Shown here: piece after piece, positions 24,847 through 33,716 of the stretch
Layout: each line of letters starts with the position of its first letter
How positions within the stretch are numbered: the first letter of the stretch is position 1
DNA from: Polaromonas sp.
GTDB lineage: Bacteria; Pseudomonadota; Gammaproteobacteria; Burkholderiales; Burkholderiaceae_C
Length of the DNA: 64,000 nucleotides
Assembly (NCBI RefSeq): GCF_016185115.1
Contig: NZ_JACPOF010000004.1
Span: 241,979 to 305,978 of the forward strand
Reading direction: 5' to 3'
Notes under the pieces: model-generated
Told to the model about the DNA's origin: nothing
Database searches by the model: none
Seen by the model: only the letters and a program-made list of their open reading frames with translations
Translations under genes and position numbers: made by a program

Positions 24847-24867
24847 GAACTGAATATTTATTCGTTC
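24847..24867. promoter_or_regulatory. Inverted repeat upstream of sbp
   Basis: GAAC-T-GAATA-TT-TATTC-GTTC reads as nested inverted arms, 74 bp before the sbp start codon and next to ATATAAAG, a possible -10 region. The 10-mer CTGAATATTT recurs at 26775-26784, in front of the first ssuA gene. A shared sulfur-starvation regulator (CysB type) is a reasonable guess. Confidence 0.45.
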
Positions 24868-24940
24868 CAGTTTTCAAGTCCTGCTTTCAGAATCCAGTTT
24901 GTTCGCTAATAAACGTATCACCTGGAAGAAAGAACAAGCC

Positions 24941-25984
24941 ATGACTTCACGCCGCCACTTTATCAATGTTTCAGCCCAGACCGCCCTGACCGTCGCTTTG
25001 GGCGCATCGCTGGCAGGGTCTGCCTTGCCGGTTTTTGCACAGGCAAAGCCGCCAGTAACGCTGCTCAATGTGTCTTATGACCCGACACGCGAGCTGTATG
25101 TCGAGTACAACGCCGCCTTTGCCAAATACTGGAAGGCCAAGAGCGGCCAGGACGTGACCATCAAGCAGTCGCACGGCGGCTCGGGCAAGCAGGCGCGCTC
25201 CATCATCGATGGCCTGGATGCCGACGTTGCAACGCTGGCCCTGGCAGGTGATACCGACGCGCTGGTAAAAAACGGCGGCTGGCTGGCTCCCGACTGGCAG
25301 AAAAAACTCCCGCACAACGCGTCGCCCTACACCTCGACCATCGTGCTGGCTGTGCGCCAGGGCAACCCCAAGGGCATCAAGGATTGGGATGACCTGATCA
25401 AGCCCGGCATCACCGTCATCACGCCCAACCCCAAGACATCCGGCGGCGCCCGCTGGAACTACCTCGCCGCATGGGAGTTCGCCAAACGCAAGTACGGCAG
25501 CGATGCCAAAGCTAAAGAGTTTGTCGCCAAGCTGTACGGCAACGTCTCGGTGCTGGACACCGGCGCACGCGGCTCCACCATCACCTTTGCACAGCGTGCA
25601 CAGGGCGATGTGCTGATCGCCTGGGAGAACGAAGCCTACCTGCTCGAAAAAGAGTTCGGCGCCAAGTTCGACGTGATCGCACCGTCACTGAGCATCCTGG
25701 CCGAGCCTGCAGTGGCCGTGGTCGACAAGAACGTCGACAAGAAGGGCACACGCGCAGTGGCCGAGGAATACCTCAAGTACCTGTACTCCGAAGAAGGCCA
25801 GGACATCGCCGGCAAAAACTTCTACCGCCCTGCGGTGTCGCAGAAAGCCATTGCCAAGTACGCCAAGCAGTTCCCCAAGCTGAACCTGTTCACCATAGAC
25901 CAGGCCTTCGGTGGCTGGACCAAGGCTGACAAGGAGCACTTTGCAGACGGTGGCTCCTTCGACCAGATCTACACGAAAAAATAG
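24941..25984 (+). CDS. sbp: Sulfate ABC transporter substrate-binding protein
   Basis: 347 residues from the ATG at 24941. An N-terminal signal ([32 protein letters not shown]) exports it to the periplasm. The Sbp hallmarks are present: [51 protein letters not shown] and GARGSTITF. It binds sulfate or thiosulfate for a CysTWA importer. None of the permease or ATPase genes is near, so this is an orphan binding protein that must dock to a transporter encoded elsewhere. Confidence 0.95.
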   Translation: MTSRRHFINVSAQTALTVALGASLAGSALPVFAQAKPPVTLLNVSYDPTRELYVEYNAAFAKYWKAKSGQDVTIKQSHGGSGKQARSIIDGLDADVATLALAGDTDALVKNGGWLAPDWQKKLPHNASPYTSTIVLAVRQGNPKGIKDWDDLIKPGITVITPNPKTSGGARWNYLAAWEFAKRKYGSDAKAKEFVAKLYGNVSVLDTGARGSTITFAQRAQGDVLIAWENEAYLLEKEFGAKFDVIAPSLSILAEPAVAVVDKNVDKKGTRAVAEEYLKYLYSEEGQDIAGKNFYRPAVSQKAIAKYAKQFPKLNLFTIDQAFGGWTKADKEHFADGGSFDQIYTKK

Positions 25985-25986
25985 GC

Positions 25987-26085
25987 ACGCCCCGTAGCGG
26001 CCCCTGGCCGCTTCCCCCTTGCAGGGGCGCCAGCTGCGGCCCGGCGAAGCCGGTTCCGCGCTGGCACTTGCGAAGACGGGGGAGT
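25987..26085. repeat. GC-rich dispersed repeat after sbp
   Basis: CCCCTTGCAGGGGCGCCAGC, GGCCCGGCGAAGCCGGTTCC and GCACTTGCGAAGACGGGGGA, the same blocks in the opposite order to those at 24418, so an inverted copy. It starts 3 bases after the sbp stop codon and may terminate that transcript. Confidence 0.8.
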
Positions 26086-26126
26086 GGGTCAATGGAACGT
26101 CAAGACAAATCAGGGAGAACAATTAA

Positions 26127-26726
26127 ATGAGTACGCAGCCCACCGTGCTGCTGATTGCAGGCAGCCCCTCCGAGCCTTCGCGCTCGGTGGCACTGCTTGA
26201 TTCGGTAGGGCAACGTTTGAGTCGTGTGCCGGGGCTGTCGCTTGACCGCCTGAACATACGCACGCTGCCTGCTTCGGCCTTGCTGCTGGCCGACTGGAAA
26301 CACCCGGCGGTCATCTCGGCGATTGAGCAGGTGGCCAGGGCCCAGGTGCTGGTGATTGCTACGCCGGTCTACAAGGCCGCCTACAGCGGCTTGCTCAAGG
26401 TGTTTCTTGATCTGCTGCCGCAAACCGCGCTGGCGGGCAAGACGGTATTGCCGCTGGCCACAGGCGGTAGCCCCAACCACATGCTGGCGCTGGACTACGC
26501 CTTGCGGCCGGTGCTGCAGGCGCTGTCGGCACGCCACATACTGCCGGGCGTGTACGCCACCGATACGCAGGTGCCGCAAGCCGCCGACAAGACTTACGCC
26601 ATAGGTGCGGACATCACCGCGCGGCTCGACGATGCGGTGGTGAACCTGATTTCCGAAGGCCTGCGTTTGCCGGCCACCACGGGCTTTGAACCTGTGCCGT
26701 TTTCAAGGGTGCGATGTAGCGTTTAA
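26127..26726 (+). CDS. ssuE: NAD(P)H-dependent FMN reductase for alkanesulfonate use
   Basis: 199 residues, flavodoxin-like NADPH-dependent FMN reductase family: LLIAGSPSEPSRSVALLDSV at the FMN phosphate loop, VIATPVYKAAYSGLLKVFLD and LPLATGGSPNHMLALDYALRP. It supplies reduced FMN to the monooxygenase SsuD. First gene of the ssu cluster, 139 bp before the first ssuA. Confidence 0.93.
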   Translation: MSTQPTVLLIAGSPSEPSRSVALLDSVGQRLSRVPGLSLDRLNIRTLPASALLLADWKHPAVISAIEQVARAQVLVIATPVYKAAYSGLLKVFLDLLPQTALAGKTVLPLATGGSPNHMLALDYALRPVLQALSARHILPGVYATDTQVPQAADKTYAIGADITARLDDAVVNLISEGLRLPATTGFEPVPFSRVRCSV

Positions 26727-26865
26727 CGCTTTCTGCAGCGCACCGCCGGGTGCCTGCGCCACTCCTCCCGTTCACTGAATATTTTGCAAGCGCAAGAAGC
26801 ATACGAAGCGCAGCAGGGCAGAGCCTTGCCGGCACCGATTGAAAACACAAAAAGGAATCGAAAAA

Positions 26866-27894
26866 ATGACACGTACATCCAACCCTTACAGCCCCCTCGG
26901 CAATGAGCCGGCAAGGCGCACCCGACTACAGGCCCTGAAAGACAGCGCACTGGCCGTGCTGCTGGTGGGCGCTGCAGCGCTTGCGGTCAGCCTGCTGTCC
27001 ATGCCTGTCGCCCGGGCACAGGACAAGGTCGAGCTGCGCATTGGTTACCAGAAGTCTGCCAGCCTGTTTGTGCTGCAGAAGGCGCAGGGCACGCTTGAAA
27101 AGCGCCTGCAGCCGCTCAATGCCACGGTGAAGTGGGTGGAGTTCCCCGCAGGTCCCCAGCTGCTTGAAGGCCTGAACCTGGGCGCGGTGGATGTCGGGTA
27201 TGTCGGCGAAGCACCGCCCATCTTTGCCCAGGCCGCAGGCGCCAAATTTGCCTATATCGGCTACGACCCGGCAGCGCCCGAGGCGGAAGCCATCCTGGTG
27301 CCCAGGGATTCCACCATCAAGTCGGTTGCCGAACTGAAGGGCAAAAAAGTGGTGCTCAACAAGGGCAGCAATGTGCATTACCTGCTGGTGAAACTGCTTG
27401 AGAAAAACAGGCTCAAGCTCAGCGACATCAATGTGGTCTACCTGCCCCCTGCTGATGCCCGCGCAGCATTCGAAAGCAAAAACGTCGACGCCTGGGTGAT
27501 CTGGGACCCGTTCTCAGCCGCAGCTGAAAAAGCCATTGGTGCACGCGTGCTCGCTGATGGCACCGGCGTGGTCAACAACTACCAGTACTACCTTGGCGAG
27601 CGCAACTTTGTGGGCAAGAACCCCAAGGTCATACAGGCGCTGTTTGACGACTCTGTCGAGCGCGGCAAGTGGCTCAAGGCCAACATCAAGCAGGCGGCTG
27701 CGCAGATTGCGCCGCTGCAGAGTCTGCCGGTCGACGTGGTGGAACTCAGCCTCAAGCGTTACGAGTTCAACGTCAAGCCCGTGCCCGACAGCGTGATCGC
27801 TGACCAGCAGAAGCTGGCCGACACCTTCTTCGACCTCAAGCTCATTCCCAAGGCAATTGCCGTCAGGGATGCCGCATACAAACCTGCGCCCTGA
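26866..27894 (+). CDS. ssuA: Aliphatic sulfonate ABC transporter substrate-binding protein, copy 1
   Basis: 342 residues from the ATG at 26866 after AAAGGAATCG. A long N-terminal region with a hydrophobic core (ALAVLLVGAAALAVSLLSMPVARAQ) serves as export signal. Family motifs: [79 protein letters not shown]. It binds alkanesulfonates in the periplasm for SsuBC. A second, clearly diverged copy follows 26 bp later. Confidence 0.92.
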   Translation: MTRTSNPYSPLGNEPARRTRLQALKDSALAVLLVGAAALAVSLLSMPVARAQDKVELRIGYQKSASLFVLQKAQGTLEKRLQPLNATVKWVEFPAGPQLLEGLNLGAVDVGYVGEAPPIFAQAAGAKFAYIGYDPAAPEAEAILVPRDSTIKSVAELKGKKVVLNKGSNVHYLLVKLLEKNRLKLSDINVVYLPPADARAAFESKNVDAWVIWDPFSAAAEKAIGARVLADGTGVVNNYQYYLGERNFVGKNPKVIQALFDDSVERGKWLKANIKQAAAQIAPLQSLPVDVVELSLKRYEFNVKPVPDSVIADQQKLADTFFDLKLIPKAIAVRDAAYKPAP

Positions 27895-27920
27895 GCGCCT
27901 TGGCTTAAAGGGAAATCACC

Positions 27921-29021
27921 ATGAGCAACATCACACCGTTCCAGTTACGCCGCCGCTTCCTGAAGATCGCAGCGACTACCGCCGGCCTCTGGGGCCTTGG
28001 CCTGAGTGGCGCGAAAGCGCAGACCAGCAAGGCGCCAGAGCAGCTGCGGATTGGCTACCAGAAGTCAGCCGTCAACCTGGTCATCCTCAAGCAGCAGGGC
28101 GCGCTCGAAAAGCGCTTTCCCAATACCAGAATCACCTGGGCGGAATTCCCCGCCGGCCCGCAGTTGCTTGAAGCACTGGCCGTCGGCAGCCTTGAGTTCG
28201 GCCTGACAGGCGATTCGCCCCCCGTCTTTGCGCAAGCCGCCAGCAAGGAACTGCTCTACGTGGGCGCTGAGCCGCCCAAGCCCGACAGTTCGGCCGTGCT
28301 GGTGCTCAATGATTCGCCCATCAAAAACCTGGCCGGGCTCAAGGGCAAAAAGATTGCCTTGCAGAAAGGCTCGAGCGCGCACTACCTGCTGGTGCGGGCG
28401 GTTGAAAAGGCCGGCCTCACCTGGAACGACATCCAGCCGATTTACCTCGCACCGGCCGATGCGCGTGCCGCATTCGAGCGCAAGAGCGTGGACGCCTGGG
28501 CCATCTGGGACCCGTTTTATGCAGCAACAGAACTCGCCATCAAACCGCGCGTGTTGGCAACCGGGCGCGACCTGTCGAGCAACAACTCGTTTTATCTGGC
28601 ATCGAAACCGTTTGTCACGCAGCACGAGTCGACCTTGCTGGTGCTGCTGCAGGAGCTGACGCGCGCTGACGGCATCGCGCAAAACAACCGCAAGGAGGCC
28701 ATCAAGCTGGTCTCTGATTTCAGCGGCCTGGATGCCGGTGTGGTCAGCCTGTTCATTCAGCGCAGGCCGGCTTCACCCGTTGGGCCGCTCAGCGCCACCA
28801 CGGTGGCAGACCAGCAACGTGTGGCCGATGCGTTTTTCAAACTTGGGCTGATTCCCAAACCCGTCAAGGTCGCAGACATCGTGTGGCGAATTGGGGTTAC
28901 CCCCCGAAGCGGCCTGGCGGCCGCCTCCCCCTCAAGGGGGCGCCACCTGCAGCCCGGCGAAGCCGGTTCTGCGGTGGCACTGGCGAAGTCCCCTGTCACC
29001 GCTACATCAAGGAGTCTCTGA
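27921..29021 (+). CDS. ssuA: Aliphatic sulfonate ABC transporter substrate-binding protein, copy 2, with repeat-derived tail
   Basis: 366 residues. It starts with a signal that has a twin-arginine-like RRRFLK followed by [19 protein letters not shown]. The core matches SsuA ([62 protein letters not shown]). The normal end of the fold is near [11 protein letters not shown]. The last 35-40 residues are translated from a GC-rich dispersed repeat (28905-28995) and should be disordered. The stop overlaps the ssuD start (TGATG). Two SsuA proteins probably widen the range of sulfonates used. Confidence 0.9.
   Translation: MSNITPFQLRRRFLKIAATTAGLWGLGLSGAKAQTSKAPEQLRIGYQKSAVNLVILKQQGALEKRFPNTRITWAEFPAGPQLLEALAVGSLEFGLTGDSPPVFAQAASKELLYVGAEPPKPDSSAVLVLNDSPIKNLAGLKGKKIALQKGSSAHYLLVRAVEKAGLTWNDIQPIYLAPADARAAFERKSVDAWAIWDPFYAATELAIKPRVLATGRDLSSNNSFYLASKPFVTQHESTLLVLLQELTRADGIAQNNRKEAIKLVSDFSGLDAGVVSLFIQRRPASPVGPLSATTVADQQRVADAFFKLGLIPKPVKVADIVWRIGVTPRSGLAAASPSRGRHLQPGEAGSAVALAKSPVTATSRSL
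28905..28995. repeat. GC-rich dispersed repeat inside the 3' end of ssuA copy 2
   Basis: CCTCCCCCTCAAGGGGGCGC, CAGCCCGGCGAAGCCGGTTC and GGCACTGGCGAAGTCCCC match the copy at 25987-26085 in block order. Here the repeat is read in frame as the tail of the binding protein instead of lying between genes. Confidence 0.85.
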
Positions 29022-30211
29022 TGCAGGTTTTCTGGTTTATTCCCACCCACGGCGACAGCCGGTATCTGGGCACGGGTGAGGGCGCACGCCAGGTCAGTTT
29101 TGACTACCTCAAGCAGGTCGCAGTCGCTGCAGACACCCTGGGTTACGAAGGTGTGCTTATCCCGACAGGCCGCTCGTGCGAAGACCCCTGGGTGGTGGCA
29201 TCCAGCCTGCAGGCAGTGACCAAAAACCTGAAGTTCCTGGTGGCGGTGCGGCCCGGCCTGCACCAGCCCGCCCTGGCGGCACGCATGGCGGCCACCTTCG
29301 ACCGGCTCTCGGGTGGCCGCCTGCTCATCAACCTTGTCACGGGCGGTGACAAGGCCGAACTCGAAGGTGACGGCGTTTTCCTGGATCACGCCGGGCGCTA
29401 CGAACAGTCGGCCGAGTTCATCCGCATATGGCGCGAGATCATCGCGCGCAGCCATGCGGGTGAGAGTTATGACTTTGAAGGCAAACACCTCAGCGTCAAG
29501 GGCGCGAAGCTGCTGTACCCGCCCTTGCAGCAACCGTACCCACCGGTGTATTTCGGCGGATCGTCCGAGGCTGCACATGAGCTGGCGGCAGAGCAGGTCG
29601 ATGCCTACCTGACCTGGGGTGAACCTCCCGCAGAAGTTGCCAAAAAGGTGGCTGATGTGAGGGCGAGGGCCGCAAAGCTCGGCCGCACCATCAAGTTCGG
29701 CATTCGCCTGCACGTCATCGTGCGCGAAACCGATGATGAGGCCTGGAAGGCGGCTGAAAGCCTGATCAGCAAACTCGATGACGAGACGGTAAGCCGCGCG
29801 CAAAGCGCATTTGCAAAGATGGACTCTGAAGGCCAGCGGCGCATGGCTGCCTTGCATGCGGGTGGCAGCAAGCGTACCCGCGCTGACCTCGAAATCAGCC
29901 CCAACCTGTGGGCTGGTGTCGGTCTGGTGCGCGGCGGTGCCGGCACTGCGCTGGTGGGCGACCCCAAAGCCGTAGCCGCACGCATTGAGGAGTACGCGGC
30001 GATTGGCCTGGACACCTTTGTGCTGTCGGGCTACCCGCACCTTGAAGAGGCCTACCGCTTTGCCGAGCTGGTGTTCCCGCTGCTGCCGCGCAAGCTGCAG
30101 GAGAAATTGCCTGGTACAGCCCTTAACGGCCCGTTTGGTGAAGTCGTCGCCAACAACTACCTGCCACGCAACATCGCTACCGCGCCCTCGCTGCGTGTGT
30201 CGCAAAGCTGA
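29021..30211 (+). CDS. ssuD: FMNH2-dependent alkanesulfonate monooxygenase
   Basis: 396 residues, slightly longer than the usual 380. Luciferase-like TIM barrel: [15 protein letters not shown] at the N-terminus, [58 protein letters not shown] and the [17 protein letters not shown] segment. It cleaves alkanesulfonates to aldehyde and sulfite with reduced FMN from SsuE. Sulfite then goes to CysI. The start codon overlaps the preceding stop. Confidence 0.96.
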   Translation: MQVFWFIPTHGDSRYLGTGEGARQVSFDYLKQVAVAADTLGYEGVLIPTGRSCEDPWVVASSLQAVTKNLKFLVAVRPGLHQPALAARMAATFDRLSGGRLLINLVTGGDKAELEGDGVFLDHAGRYEQSAEFIRIWREIIARSHAGESYDFEGKHLSVKGAKLLYPPLQQPYPPVYFGGSSEAAHELAAEQVDAYLTWGEPPAEVAKKVADVRARAAKLGRTIKFGIRLHVIVRETDDEAWKAAESLISKLDDETVSRAQSAFAKMDSEGQRRMAALHAGGSKRTRADLEISPNLWAGVGLVRGGAGTALVGDPKAVAARIEEYAAIGLDTFVLSGYPHLEEAYRFAELVFPLLPRKLQEKLPGTALNGPFGEVVANNYLPRNIATAPSLRVSQS

Positions 30212-30225
30212 ACTGAAAGATCACC

Positions 30226-31116
30226 ATGACAGAACACGCAAGAGAGCTTCAGGTCACGCCGTTGCCGGACGCGGTCGATGCACCCGGTCTCGGGTTTCTG
30301 ACAGCCGGCACTGTCGCGCCTGGCTACACGGTGTCGGCATTCCTGCGCGACTTTTTCCAGCGCGCCTTGCCCTGGGTCGTACCGGTGGGCCTGATCGCGC
30401 TCTGGCAAATTGCTTCGTCGCTGGGCTGGCTTTCAACCCGCGTGCTGCCCGCGCCATTGGAGGTCATCAAGGCCGCATGGACGCTGGCCGAATCGGGCGA
30501 ACTCTGGACGCACGTCAAGGTCAGCGCCGGACGCGCGCTCGCCGGCCTCGCGATTGGCGGCGGCCTTGGCCTGGTCGTTGGCCTGCTCACGGGATCGGTC
30601 AGGTTTTTTGAAACCCTGCTGGATTCCACCATCCAGATGGTGCGCAACATTCCCGCGCTGGCGCTGATCCCACTGGTCATCCTGTGGTTCGGCATTGACG
30701 AGACGGCCAAGCTGTTTTTGATCTCGGTGTCGGTGTTCTTTCCCATCTATATCAACACCTTTCATGGCATACGCAATGTGGACCCGGGGCTGATCGAGAT
30801 GGGCCGTACCTATGGGCTCACGCGCTGGCAGCTGTACCGCGAGGTCATCCTGCCGGGCGCGATGTCGTCCATTCTGGTGGGCCTGCGCTTTTCGCTGGGC
30901 CTGATGTGGGTGATCCTCATTGTCGCTGAAACCATCTCGGCGCAGGCCGGCATTGGCTACCTGACCATGAATGCGCGTGAATTTCTGCAGACCGATGTGG
31001 TGCTGGTCGGCATCCTGCTGTATGCGCTGCTCGGCAAGTTCGCCGACGTGTTTGCCCGCGGGCTTGAGCGCTACTGGCTGCGCTGGCACCCCGGCTACCA
31101 GAACCCCGGCGTTTAA
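30226..31116 (+). CDS. ssuC: Aliphatic sulfonate ABC transporter permease
   Basis: 296 residues with about six helices; the N-terminal 45 residues are polar and precede the first helix ([19 protein letters not shown]). The ATPase-coupling EAA loop reads [25 protein letters not shown]. Inner membrane. It is preceded by 14 bases from ssuD and followed by ssuB after 17, so it is within the operon. Confidence 0.95.
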   Translation: MTEHARELQVTPLPDAVDAPGLGFLTAGTVAPGYTVSAFLRDFFQRALPWVVPVGLIALWQIASSLGWLSTRVLPAPLEVIKAAWTLAESGELWTHVKVSAGRALAGLAIGGGLGLVVGLLTGSVRFFETLLDSTIQMVRNIPALALIPLVILWFGIDETAKLFLISVSVFFPIYINTFHGIRNVDPGLIEMGRTYGLTRWQLYREVILPGAMSSILVGLRFSLGLMWVILIVAETISAQAGIGYLTMNAREFLQTDVVLVGILLYALLGKFADVFARGLERYWLRWHPGYQNPGV

Positions 31117-31133
31117 GCGTTACAGGAGCCATC

Positions 31134-32036
31134 ATGAGCATTGCTGAACTTAAAACCCCGCACCGGCAGTTTTCGCCATTTGAGGCAGAGGTCGCTGAAG
31201 GGCTGGCCGATACGCACAGCCCTGCGCCCACACGGGCTGCCAATGCAGGCAAGGGTGTGCGCCTTGAAATTCGCGGCCTGTCCAAAAAATACGGCGCGCG
31301 GCAGGTACTGCAGCACACCGAGCTGGTGATCGAGCCGGGCGAGTTCGTGGCCATCGTGGGGCGCAGCGGCTGCGGCAAATCAACCCTGCTGCGCCTTGTG
31401 GCCGGGCTTGAAGAAGCCACCGCAGGCACGATTCGCCTCGACGGCAAGGATGTGAAAGGCCTGAGCGACGACACCCGCATCATGTTCCAGGACTCGCGCC
31501 TGCTGCCGTGGCGGCGCGTGATTGACAACGTCACGCTCGGCCTCACCAAAGGCAGCCACGCCGCTGCCGCCGATGTGCTGGCCCAGGTAGGTCTCGCAGA
31601 ACGCCAGCCCGACTGGCCAGCCAAACTCTCGGGCGGCCAGCGCCAGCGTGTGTCGCTCGCGCGTGCGCTGGTACACAACCCCAGGCTGCTGCTGCTGGAC
31701 GAACCGCTGGGCGCGCTTGATGCGCTGACCCGCATAGAGATGCACCAGCTCATCGAAGGCCTGTGGCAGCGCAGCGGCTTTACCGCCTTGCTGGTCACCC
31801 ACGATGTGCAGGAGGCCGTCGCCCTTGCTGACCGCGTGATATTGATTGAAGACGGCCGCATTGCGCTTGATGAACGCATCAACATCGCGCGCCCACGCCG
31901 CCATGACGACCCGCGCTTCGGCGAACTTGAAAGCCGCATCCTCAACCGTGTGCTGCAGCGCGCCAGTGACGACCTGCCTGAGCCCGACCGCTCATGGCCC
32001 GGTCCTGCGGCAGGTGGTCTGCGCTGGGCTGTCTGA
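31134..32036 (+). CDS. ssuB: Aliphatic sulfonate ABC transporter ATP-binding protein
   Basis: 300 residues. Walker [10 protein letters not shown] loop [10 protein letters not shown], signature [15 protein letters not shown], Walker [14 protein letters not shown] and the switch His in LVTHDV. The first 40 residues are an N-terminal extension before the ATPase core. It energises sulfonate import with SsuC and the SsuA proteins. Confidence 0.96.
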   Translation: MSIAELKTPHRQFSPFEAEVAEGLADTHSPAPTRAANAGKGVRLEIRGLSKKYGARQVLQHTELVIEPGEFVAIVGRSGCGKSTLLRLVAGLEEATAGTIRLDGKDVKGLSDDTRIMFQDSRLLPWRRVIDNVTLGLTKGSHAAAADVLAQVGLAERQPDWPAKLSGGQRQRVSLARALVHNPRLLLLDEPLGALDALTRIEMHQLIEGLWQRSGFTALLVTHDVQEAVALADRVILIEDGRIALDERINIARPRRHDDPRFGELESRILNRVLQRASDDLPEPDRSWPGPAAGGLRWAV

Positions 32037-32080
32037 ACCTAAATTCGATTTTTTAAACCAGAGTTCAAGGAGAACCCTTC

Positions 32081-32296
32081 ATGTCCATTCAAGCCATCAA
32101 CGTCCGCAACCAGTTCCGCGGCAAGGTCAAGGAAATCATTCGCGGCGACGTCGTCTCCGAGATTGATGTCGAAACGCCATGGGGCATCGTTACCTCTGTC
32201 ATCACCACCCGCTCCGTCGACCAGCTTGAGCTGGTCATAGGCAGCGATGTCGTGGCGCTGGTGAAATCCACCGAGGTGTCCATCGCCAAGCTGTAA
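32081..32296 (+). CDS. TOBE-domain molybdopterin/molybdate-binding protein (Mop-like)
   Basis: 71 residues, a single Mop/TOBE domain: MSIQAINVRNQFRGKVKEII at the start, VTSVITTRSVDQLEL in the middle and ALVKSTEVSIAKL at the end. Such proteins bind molybdate or tungstate as hexamers in the cytosol and act as store or sensor. A GGAGAA ribosome site precedes it. It is 44 bp after ssuB, so it may be the last gene of the ssu operon, an odd partner, or belong with the molybdenum hydroxylase elsewhere in the window. Confidence 0.9.
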   Translation: MSIQAINVRNQFRGKVKEIIRGDVVSEIDVETPWGIVTSVITTRSVDQLELVIGSDVVALVKSTEVSIAKL

Positions 32297-32529
32297 GCGG
32301 CCACAGGCCTGTGGATTTGCGGCAGGCGTGGATGTGTTTTTGCCCGCACGCGACACAAAAAGGCCTGCTATTTCCTTGTTTCATGAGTGAAACTTCTTCG
32401 CGTGTACGCCTGATCAGCGTCACCAGCTATAAAATGGATAGCGATAACCCCCACGCGGGGACTCCCGGGAGCGGGTAAAATGGAGGTTGCAGCGCTTGAA
32501 TTTGGGGCTAAAACCCCCAATTGCTCTCC

Positions 32530-32916
32530 ATGACCGCTACCCACACACCCACCTCCACTTCAGGCCATAAAGCCGATCTCACCAACACTTTTGTGCTGGC
32601 GGAGTTGCTTGAGCGCCTGGACCACAGTGCAATCCCGGTGGATGCTGCGCAGTACCGTATCGTGGCAGAGCACCTTGCAAGCGAATTCAGTGAAGTCGAG
32701 CAGGGCGTCGAGCTACGAGCGCTGCTGGACACGCATCCCGCAGCCGCCGAGCTGTATGAAAACCTCAACTACCAGTACGCAGGGCTTTGCCGCTCTGCGC
32801 TGGACGCTTCGCTGGCTTCAGAAAAGCTGGCGAAACAGGCCATAGCCAACGCCATGCGCCAGAACCACCGTTCAACCACCCAACCCAAGGAAGATCCACA
32901 ACATGGCAAGAGCTGA
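32530..32916 (+). CDS. Conserved hypothetical protein, 128 residues
   Basis: The frame starts at ATG 32530 (MTATHTPTSTSG); no strong ribosome site is seen. The product is mostly helical and rich in Ala and Leu (LLERLDHSAIPVDAAQYRIV; LRALLDTHPAAAELYENLNYQ). No domain recognised. Its end overlaps the next gene by 14 bases, so the two are coupled. The 233-bp region upstream has a hairpin CCACAGGCCTGTGG at 32302-32315, just past the Mop gene, and TTGGGG/CCCCAA arms just before the start. Confidence 0.65.
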   Translation: MTATHTPTSTSGHKADLTNTFVLAELLERLDHSAIPVDAAQYRIVAEHLASEFSEVEQGVELRALLDTHPAAAELYENLNYQYAGLCRSALDASLASEKLAKQAIANAMRQNHRSTTQPKEDPQHGKS

Positions 32917-33148
32917 CGCAAAAACCGCTGTACTCGCTGACGGCCTGCGCTACAAATCCAAGGTGTCGGGCTCACCCTTTGCGGCTACCACGTCTTTTGG
33001 CGCTGCCACCATGTCCTGCTTCATGTGCGGCAAACACCGCGCACGTTCGCTGATGGGCACACGCAAGGTGCTGGGCAAGTCCCAGGCCGTTTGCTCGCCT
33101 TCATGCAAGGAGCTTGACGCACAGCTGGAGGCAGCAGCCAAGGGCTGA
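32903..33148 (+). CDS. Small cysteine-containing protein of unknown function
   Basis: 81 residues. Two cysteine pairs, SCFMCGKHRAR and AVCSPSCKEL, suggest a small zinc ribbon-like knuckle (C-x2-C...C-x3-C). The rest is basic and polar. It overlaps the preceding gene by 14 bases and is followed 14 bases later by a DsbA-like gene, so the three form a unit with a thiol or metal theme. Function unknown. Confidence 0.65.
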   Translation: MARADAKTAVLADGLRYKSKVSGSPFAATTSFGAATMSCFMCGKHRARSLMGTRKVLGKSQAVCSPSCKELDAQLEAAAKG

Positions 33149-33162
33149 TCTGCCTTTCCAAC

Positions 33163-33693
33163 ATGGCAAACCGCTTCACGCCGGACCCCACCGACCATGT
33201 CGATGGCCCGGCGTCAGCGCGAGTCACACTGCTTGAATACGGCGATTACGAATGCCCCTCGTGCCTGCAGGCGCAGGGCGCACTCAGGGTCTTGATGCCG
33301 CACTTCGCCGGGCGCATCCGTTTTGCCTTCAGGCATTACCCCCTGCGCGAAGTACACCCCCATGCCGAACTGGCTGCCGAGGCGGCTGAAGCCGCCGCCG
33401 CGCAGGGCAAGTTCTGGCCCATGCACGAGCTGCTGTTTGCCAATCAGCACCAGTTGAAAGAAAAACACCTGCTCGCCCATGCGGCGCAAATCGGCCTGGA
33501 CATCCCGCGTTACCAGAACGAAATGAAAGACCACGTCTACCTGCAGCGCGTGCAGGAGCACCTGCAAAGCGGCCAGGCGGCGGGTGTGCGGTCAACGCCT
33601 TCGTTCTACGTCAACGGCACTTTTGTGGATGTGTCCTTCGGCCTGCAGCACCTGCACGAAGCCTTAGACAGGGCATTGGCAGCCAGCGCCTGA
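33163..33693 (+). CDS. Cytosolic DsbA-like thioredoxin-fold oxidoreductase
   Basis: 176 residues. The thioredoxin-fold active site reads YGDYECPSCLQAQ, with the cis-Pro loop RSTPSFYVNG near the C-terminus and an inserted helical domain between them, as in DsbA and FrnE relatives. No signal peptide is present, so unlike true DsbA it acts in the cytosol. It may handle disulfides in the small Cys-rich protein encoded just upstream; that is inference from position only. Confidence 0.88.
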   Translation: MANRFTPDPTDHVDGPASARVTLLEYGDYECPSCLQAQGALRVLMPHFAGRIRFAFRHYPLREVHPHAELAAEAAEAAAAQGKFWPMHELLFANQHQLKEKHLLAHAAQIGLDIPRYQNEMKDHVYLQRVQEHLQSGQAAGVRSTPSFYVNGTFVDVSFGLQHLHEALDRALAASA

Positions 33694-33716
33694 GCAGGCC
33701 GCAGCTCCCTGCGGCT

